In this document: piece by piece, positions 57,961 to 64,000 of the stretch | Layout: each line of letters begins with the position of its first letter | Position numbering within the stretch: position 1 is the first letter of the stretch | DNA from: Salticus scenicus | Lineage: Eukaryota; Arthropoda; Arachnida; Araneae; Salticidae | Assembly: GCA_963930645.1 (NCBI GenBank) | Contig: OZ005651.1 | Location: 129,403,475-129,467,474 of the forward strand | Direction of reading: 5' to 3' | DNA: 64,000 bases | The notes under the pieces: generated by a model | Database searches by the model: none | What the model was told of the DNA's origin: nothing | The model's input: the letters and a program-made list of their open reading frames with translations, nothing else | Program-made: the position numbers and the translations under genes

Positions 57961-58864
57961 GATTCGTAAATTGGTACCATACTATTTCAGTTACTTCGTA
58001 TAAAAAAGTCAAAGGAGATTCTTTGGATAAAACTGGAATGATCCAAATTTGTTAAGGAAGAAAAATATTTTATTTTTATTTTTTGAAACAGTCAGTATCT
58101 TTTCGGGGCAGACCTGAGGAATTTTCCCCGACAGAGGAGGAGAAACAGATTCAACCCTCCGGCGCCAGCCCTGCATGTATGAAAACTTTAGATATTTATA
58201 GTTATTTTAAATTAATAATAATTATTGTTTAGTAGTAGTAGTAGTAATAGTAGTAGCAAGAACAGTCGTAGTAGTAGAAGTAAACATATATTTTCAAATA
58301 TAATCTGTTTCTCATAGTGAAATAAGGAACGATTTTAGTCATTGTATAGAACTGAGTTGTTACAAAAATGATAACATAAACAATAATAATTCCTCATAAA
58401 TTCTTTACTGAATTTCCTACTAAAATCTATAATATATAGTTTCAGAAATCATTTTTAAACACTCTACGTTATTATTTGTTTTAATAATCTGGTGTGTCAC
58501 TCACACGACTTTCTCTTACCCTGAAATTTAATACTATAAATACAACTTGCAGATTAATAGGTAAGATAACGAGTACTGTTATGTAAACCTATGTTAAACA
58601 ATTCATATTAGGCTTCTGAAGAGTTTTATATGATAATTAGTTCTGTGTGAGGGGGGCTACCGCCCCCCTCAACCCCCCGTTTCATTAATGCACCTACATT
58701 TTTATAGAATTTAATTCGGTTATTAAAAAATAATTCTCTTTTTAAAAAATAATTTATTAAAATTATTATTAAAAAAATTATCTTTTATGATAAGGCAGAC
58801 GATTTCCATATTAGAGAAGTAGTATAACACCAAATGTCCAAAAAAAGTCCATTTTATTCTCAAT

Positions 58865-58916
<52 letters not shown>

Positions 58917-59159
58917 TGTACGATTTTTTTTCGTTAAAAGTAAAAAAAAATCGATAGCTTTGCTTTAAATTATCGCAGATCGATGGTTCAACCATTCGTT
59001 TTAAAGATATTGGCGAGCTCTTTTGAAAGATACCCATCATGAAAATTTACTCCCCTCGAGGGGGGACTTCCCCCCCCCCCCCAGGGGGGGAGGCGAGGCT
59101 CCTACATACACAATTTTTTTTTTCCCAGTTAACTATCTCTATTACAAAATATATATATT
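57961..59159. other. AT-rich sequence with short GC-rich palindromes
   Basis: An AGT microsatellite at about 58232-58280. GAGGGGGGC/GCCCCCCTC hairpin at 58649-58670. CCCCTCGAGGGGGG and CCCC...GGGGGG blocks at 59050-59092, and an A tract at 58869-58896. These look like ends or fragments of small DNA transposons. No gene. Confidence 0.5.
58649..58670. repeat. Perfect GC-rich hairpin
   Basis: GAGGGGGGC TACC GCCCCCCTC: 9-bp arms with a 4-nt loop. Confidence 0.8.
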
Positions 59160-59575
59160 CGTTTCATTTGGTTTGGTGCAGTCTATAGACGTTAAACTCT
59201 ACTTTCTTGCAATTTCCCCATAGACATAATGTATTAGAATTCTCTTGATTGTCCCTGTACACGAACCATTTGCTTGATCTTAACGAAAAGCTTACTGTAG
59301 CGTCCCTATATGATACACATTTAGAATACCAAGTTTGAACTTTCTGCCATAATTTGTTCTTGAGATATACTGATAACAGACAGACACACACACAGACACA
59401 CACACAGACACACAGACACACAGACATACACACAGACCATTTGCTAAAAACATGATTTTCGTATTCAGGGGACCTCAAAACGTGTAAATATAACAAAATC
59501 TCGCGTTCGAAAATTTGACCCAAAAACAATACTTTCTCTACCTTATGGGTAAGAGAAAGTAAAAATGACTCATAA
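59160..59575 (-). repeat. Composite repeat, minus-strand relative of 23831-24680
   Basis: On the minus strand, in order: a hairpin ACTTTCTCTTACCC...GGTAGAGAAAGT, GCGAGATTTTGTTATATTTA, ACACGTTTTGAGGTCC, a TGTGTGTC microsatellite (inverse of about 59383-59436), then TGTACAGGGACAATCAAGAG. This is the same order as at 23.8-24.2 kb, with one copy of the ACAGGGACA block instead of four. The open frame over it is spurious. Confidence 0.7.
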
Positions 59576-60007
59576 TTTTTTTTTCTTTCTTTCCCCATTC
59601 AGAAAAGTCACAGCAAGAAAATTTCTTCTCTTTTTCCAAAAATCTGATTTTTTTTTTTTTTTTTTTTTTTTCATGTTTTATTTTTGAGTGAAAAAATAAG
59701 AAAAACACAGTTTAATTTTCGCATTTTTGTATTTTTATTGGAGGATTTTTAAGCAAATACTGTTAGTAGCGCCATCTATTGATGGTTTTTGAATCTATCT
59801 TTTTAAAGATACAATAATAACTATGATATTTTTATCTCTTGGTCTTATGAAGACAAAGCGTGTTCAATATTATAACTAGGTCTATGGACGACGGAGGTGT
59901 TGGTCCAAAGAGCTAAAATTACAGGGGGGGGGGGAGAGGGGGGTTCTTGTAATTTTGTTTTTAATATAATTATTTTCTCTCTCTCTCTCTTTTAAATTCT
60001 TAAAATA
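59576..60007. other. AT-rich sequence without a recognised gene
   Basis: T tract 59650-59671, G run 59925-59936. No gene. Confidence 0.5.
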
Positions 60008-60351
60008 GTAGAGGAGAGGAGGGTATTATGAAATACCATTTACTTTTCTTAAAATAACTTTATTTCGTTTTTAATAAAAATTCCCAAAATCCTGATGAGT
60101 ACATGAGTACATAGTGTAATTATTTGTAATGAATTGTCACTGGAAAAAAACACAAAAAAACATTTTGTTGTTACAAAAAGTTTACTTTAAAAAAAAAGTT
60201 ACAAATTGTGGTTATTATGAAATAGTCGGGTAATATGGAATAGGTGGTTTAAACCATAGGAATACTAATTAGAATTCATAAAATATAGTTATTTTTTAAC
60301 TATAAAGACCATATTTTTTAAGATTATGCGAAAGTCATTACTGCTTTGAGT

Positions 60352-60530
60352 CTATTTACAAAAGTCATAGATGTAATCTTCGTTCTCTGCTCCGATAGAG
60401 TCAAGATGAGCCCACAGAGAACAGCTGAAACACTTATCCAAATTTCCCCTCGTTCATCTTCGGAGAATTTTCCGTTACAGAAGATACATTCAGCGTCTTT
60501 ATTTTCTGGTTCTTTAGTTGAATATATGAA
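60352..60530 (-). pseudogene. C-terminal zinc-finger region of a pogo/jerky-like DDE transposase
   Basis: Minus strand: DAECIFCNGKFSEDERGEIW in one frame, then after a 1-nt shift CFSCSLWAHLDSIGAENED, YIYDFCK and stop. This follows the C-x2-C...W..C..C..WAH..C......Y.CDFC pattern found at the end of many DDE_1 (pogo-type) transposases. Two Cys have changed (to Ser in LDSIG and Tyr in YIYDFC) and a frameshift is present, so it is dead. The CxxC and WAH signature makes the identification good. Confidence 0.75.
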
Positions 60531-60732
60531 ATCAATTTATGTAATACCTAGTATTCCATAATGCCAGACATGCCATCTTGGAAAATGAATTTTTAAATTA
60601 ATGGGCAAAATATTTTCAGTTAAAAAACGACCAATGTATAACAAACTACAATTCTTTGAGTATACATTATGCTTAACATCAATGTTCAAATCACATGTGT
60701 ACTAGTCAGTTTAAATGTTTGAAAACTTACCT

Positions 60733-60880
60733 GTAAAAAATCTTGAAAATAACAAAACACACTTTGTTCTGTAGGATATGGTACGAGAACAACAAGCGGT
60801 CGTTTCATACTGCATTGCATCATGGGAATCCTTAAGTAATTCCTGGTATTTCCACGAGATAGCAGTACCAATCAGAGCCG
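60733..60880 (-). pseudogene. Possible upstream transposase exon fragment with splice donor
   Basis: The minus-strand frame ends PYPTEQSVFCYFQDFLQ followed by GTAAGT, a consensus 5' splice site (complement of about 60727-60732). Placed upstream of the zinc-finger remnant on the same strand, it may be an exon of the same transposase gene. The peptide itself was not recognised. Confidence 0.4.
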
Positions 60881-61121
60881 AAACCTCAGTATTCCTTATT
60901 TCCTGACTATTCCATAATACCCTCCTCTCCTCTACATTAGTCCCATTTTAAGGAAACCCTTAAAGTAAAAGATTGTACTTCACTCTCTCTGAGCTGATTT
61001 AAAGATGACAACGTAACGTTAATGAAGCAGGCACCATTGTAATGTCACAAAGTCAAGTTTACCTTTCCCCCTTCTCCCGTATTTATCTTGAGTTCTAAAA
61101 ATTTGTAAGATCCAATATTGC

Positions 61122-61370
61122 CCAAGCGGTTCTTCGCTCACAGCTGGTAAACGGGAAATGCTGGGTTCGACCTCAAGTCGCTCTCGTCAACCTAGCCTTT
61201 CGAAGTTTTCCGTGGTTTTTTTCCGAAACTCGCTTAAATATGAGCTAGAACCCCTTAGAACCCCCCTCCCCCCCCCACACACACATACACGGATGGTATT
61301 CCATTTATAGACCTAGGATCCTAGTGTAGTGTAGTCAATCGACCGTAACCCACACAACAACAACAACAAC
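61122..61370 (+). mobile_element. tRNA-derived SINE, full length (SINE family 2)
   Basis: Head with A-box-like AAGCGGTTCTTCGC and a B box GGTTCGACCTC (61164-61174). Body TTTTTTCCGAAACTCGC and GAGCTAGAACC. The 3' part is GGATGGTATTCCATTTATAG, CCTAGGATCCTAGTGTAG and AATCGACCGTAACCC, ending in a CAA repeat. AATATTGC at 61114-61121 and 61374-61381 is a likely target duplication. Internal C run at 61263-61276. Fragments of the same family lie at 43555-43735, 44264-44345 and 63256-63363. Confidence 0.8.
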
Positions 61371-61381
61371 TAGAATATTGC

Positions 61382-62299
61382 ACTGTGGTGCAGGAAATCT
61401 TACATTTCTTTCTTCAACTTCTTTTGAAAATCACATTGGAATTGGAAGATGAAATTTTAGTGGTTTAGGAATTCTCCATAGTTAAAAACAAAATATATTT
61501 TTTAACCTTGCGGTTTTTGGACAATATACAGGATTACACAAAAACAATCTCCTGTATATATATATATATTAAGTAAATTCATAAATATATTCTGTGAAAG
61601 TTTTTTACCTCAGTAAGAAAAAATAAAATATATTTTAAGGGTTTCTTTACAGAGTTAAAATACATTTATTATAAATTAAACAATATAAAATATAAGTGAT
61701 ATTGGAAAGTGTTTTTCATTTATGCGAACGTCATATTTTGACACCTTTCAATGGATTCTATTCTAAGTTTATATATATATTTTTTTTAATTTAGGGGAAA
61801 AAAAGAAAAGTAAAGAAAGTAATTATTTATTTAAAAAGATGGCTGAGATTGTATAGAGGAATAACAGTCAGTGTTAGCCAATCAAAACCATTAGTAGTAT
61901 AGGAGATGGATCTTGTGTTTTTTTAAGTAAAAATAAATACTTGTGTTGCATTTCATTATAAATATATTAACCAAAGTTATTATGGTTTTTGACAGAATAA
62001 CTTAATAACTTTTGCTATCATAGTTTAAAAACTATACTTTTTATGCATTTACATTGTTAATTTTTTAAGATTATGGAGAAAATATTTCTTAGACATAGTT
62101 AGATCAGTAGCAATACTTTATCAGATTGGGATGAAAAGTTCCAATCGTTCAAAATTTATATAAAACAAAAAGTTCTATATTAAAAGATAATATCAACATA
62201 AAGTTAAACAAAATAAAAAAAGTTGTGCTGCTTGCACTAAAATACTATTACTGAATAGTGGCGAATAAAAGCTTTTTAATCAAGCAGTACAAACTACAA
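61382..62299. other. AT-rich sequence without a recognised gene
   Basis: Short TA runs; no supported gene or element. Confidence 0.5.
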
Positions 62300-62405
62300 A
62301 AACAAGCAACAATTATTTCCGATCCAAACAATTAAGCAAGACCTTTCATCAGGCGAAAAAAATGAATACAGGTGTGCTTAATTATTTTGCCCTGAAACAA
62401 AAGTT
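62300..62405 (-). other. Hammerhead-ribozyme-like motif of a Penelope-type remnant (copy C)
   Basis: On the minus strand: CGCCTGATGA, a possible stem II GGTC/GATC with a long loop, then GAAAT, AATT, GTT and GC, which can pair with the GC before CTGATGA. Directly next to it on the plus strand (about 62368-62400) GGTGTGCTTAATTATTTTGC then CCTGAAAC looks like a second, inverted, more decayed copy of the same motif. Confidence 0.5.
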
Positions 62406-63255
62406 CCATGATTTTGTGCTTTATGGTGTTTGATCACAAAAAATTTTATTCGTCAAAGTAAAAATATTTTTATGATGATGTTGGCGAGCGAGTGCTACTG
62501 CTTAGTCTGTGCTGAAAGTCATAATACTAGCAGACTGAGCGTGGTTTAATCAAATACCATTCAATTAATTCTATTCTAGGTTCTATGTTTAGCCCAGATT
62601 ATCAAATAAGGGACCGTAAGCTGTCAAAAGACTATATAAACTGTTTGTGTAGCTATTATTAATCTATTTAATTAGTATTCATTTTGTCTATAATAATTGA
62701 TTTACTTTTCAATGATACGGTTACACCTGCAGGAAACAAGTATCTTCGTCATTCATTAACGGAAGTTAATGAAATCCGAAAGAGAAGTGATTTTCCTCGT
62801 CTTTTATTTAAATTTTAAGTTCATATAACACTGCTAAATTATTAATCAATAAAAAGAAATAAGTAAATAAATAAATTGATTCTTAAATCAGTTAATTTAT
62901 TATCTGTAATATTGTAAATAAATATCTTCTGTAATTTAGATTTATAAAATAAGAACATATAGCATATTTTTTGTCATTTTTATTTCACGGTTAACTCCAG
63001 GCACAATCTTTATCATTATCTAAGGTGGTCTGTTTTGAAAAAAATCTCAATAATTTTTTTAAATGGGTACGATTTTTTAAAATAAATAATACCACAATAA
63101 TCACCAATTTCTACTCAAGTAATTATGCTTTAATATATGCCTAATTACAATTGCATTACCTCAATATTATTGATGAGAAAAATAATCCAAATCTGACATA
63201 ACTAAGAAAGAACAAAATCAAGCACCTTGACTCCCTCTAGCGTAAATGTGGGTTA
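62406..63255. other. AT-rich sequence without a recognised gene
   Basis: No supported gene. Confidence 0.5.
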
Positions 63256-63363
63256 TGATTCCTTAGAAAGACCCCCACGGAGGGTATTCTACCTGTAGAC
63301 CTAGGATAGGATCTTAGTGTAGTTAATCGGCCTTTTCCCACCCAACCAGCCAAACAACCAACC
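63256..63363 (+). mobile_element. SINE family 2, 3' fragment
   Basis: CCTTAGAAAGACCCCCACGG, GGGTATTCTACCTGTAGACC, TAGGATCTTAGTGTAGTTAA and TCGGCC match the 3' part of the full copy in order. The tail is a CCAA-type repeat (AACCAGCCAAACAACCAACC). Confidence 0.7.
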
Positions 63364-63518
63364 TAGGCTACGTGCTTACAGAAAAATTAAGACAGTTTTG
63401 TGCAGTTGTCTGATATAATTTCTTATGAAAGGAAAACATTGTATCTTAAAATTTCTAAAATTAAGCATCTATATCCACCCACGAAGATTATGGTTTTGTT
63501 CTTGAATTTTAATTGAGA

Positions 63519-63566
63519 TTAAGAATAAGAATAAGAATAAGAATAAGAATAAGAATAAGAATAAGA
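63519..63566. repeat. AATAAG hexanucleotide microsatellite
   Basis: About eight AAGAAT/AATAAG units without interruption. Confidence 0.9.
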
Positions 63567-64000
63567 ATTTAATTTAAAATAAATAAATAAAATAAAAATA
63601 CATTATTTTTTCCGATTCGTTTTAGAATCAATTAGTAGATGGCAGCACTACACTTTAACATAGAATTCAACAGTTTTTCGTAGTTGTCTGATCGTGGATG
63701 CAACTAATCTATCTGTCAGTAAAAAAACAAATTTCAGCTTAATTCTCAAAACTTTCTTCCAATTTATTAAAATATGTAGCCTGATAGAGCTCTATATTTC
63801 AAATTAAGAAACTTTTTTCAAAAGTATCAGAACATAATTACATAATAATATATATATATTTGTTTTACTTAAACAGATTAATCTCCAAACAAGTTATTAC
63901 TAATCAAATATCTGTAAATTTTATTTAGTAAAAATTCCATATCAATTAGAATGAAATCGTGGTTGTTAAATAAAATATAATAAGGAATCGTGTTCTAATT
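63567..64000. other. AT-rich sequence without a recognised gene
   Basis: No gene or element end seen up to the window edge. Confidence 0.5.

Larger units (their letters stand above)
60008..60935 (-). mobile_element. Pogo-like transposon deletion derivative
   Basis: Inverted termini GTAGAGGAGAGGAGGGTATT at 60008 and its inverse ending CTCCTCTAC at 60935. A further copy of the TTATGAAATAGTCGGG word lies near 60216 and of its inverse at 60903-60920. Inside on the minus strand are a decayed zinc-finger-like C-terminus of a DDE transposase (60352-60530) and a possible exon end (about 60733-60880). The middle, including the catalytic core, is deleted. Target duplication is not clear. Confidence 0.7.

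Overview
The window reads as AT-rich, gene-free eukaryotic DNA: a stretch of intergenic or intronic sequence made largely of transposable elements, most of them dead. Three things point to an animal genome, most likely an arthropod: tRNA-derived SINEs with target-site duplications, many Tc1/mariner/pogo elements with TA target sites, and Helitron-like ends (TC...CTAG between A and T). A spider or other chelicerate is my guess from general familiarity, not something the sequence proves. No host protein-coding gene, rRNA or intact tRNA gene can be supported. Most long open frames are transposon coding remnants or translated microsatellites.

Left part (1-11130). A palindromic Tc1/mariner MITE lies at 991-1203. 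A Tc1-like transposon with paired direct repeats in its termini (3641-11128) was later broken by two insertions. One is a 4.5-kb non-autonomous LTR retrotransposon (4135-8654; 4-bp duplication AGAT; gag-like frame, no pol). The other is a 1.4-kb element with CACTG/CAGTG ends (8880-10272) that carries a tRNA-like pol III promoter segment.

Middle (14.5-38.4 kb). A Helitron-like element (about 14578-17237) holds a ~270-bp tandem array and a GC-rich palindromic array. A second Helitron on the minus strand (19877-22003) holds three different internal duplications. Next come a GT-microsatellite plus minisatellite locus (23.8-24.7 kb), a dead Tc1 transposase (25.7-26.3 kb), a full-length tRNA-Thr-derived SINE (26768-27086), a hammerhead-ribozyme-like Penelope remnant (29.7 kb), a 194-bp-arm inverted repeat element (30.9-31.8 kb), a long tandem array (32.1-34.2 kb), an almost complete mariner-type element (34932-36235) and another minisatellite (36.7-38.4 kb).

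Right part (39.8-64 kb). The most striking structure is a palindromic foldback element nested inside another palindromic foldback element (39824-42226, inner 39883-41289), both derived from Tc1-like transposons. Further right are a pogo/Tigger-like element (46837-47650), an inverted partial copy of the first Helitron's array (51.8-52.8 kb), more SINEs (including a 5'-truncated minus-strand copy at 55421-55639 with a perfect 13-bp duplication), two more hammerhead-like remnants (54.1 and 62.3 kb), and a pogo-like element with a decayed zinc-finger C-terminus (60008-60935). I found no new cellular system. What deserves a second look is element architecture: nested palindromes, sequence modules shared between unrelated repeats, and ribozyme-like motifs.
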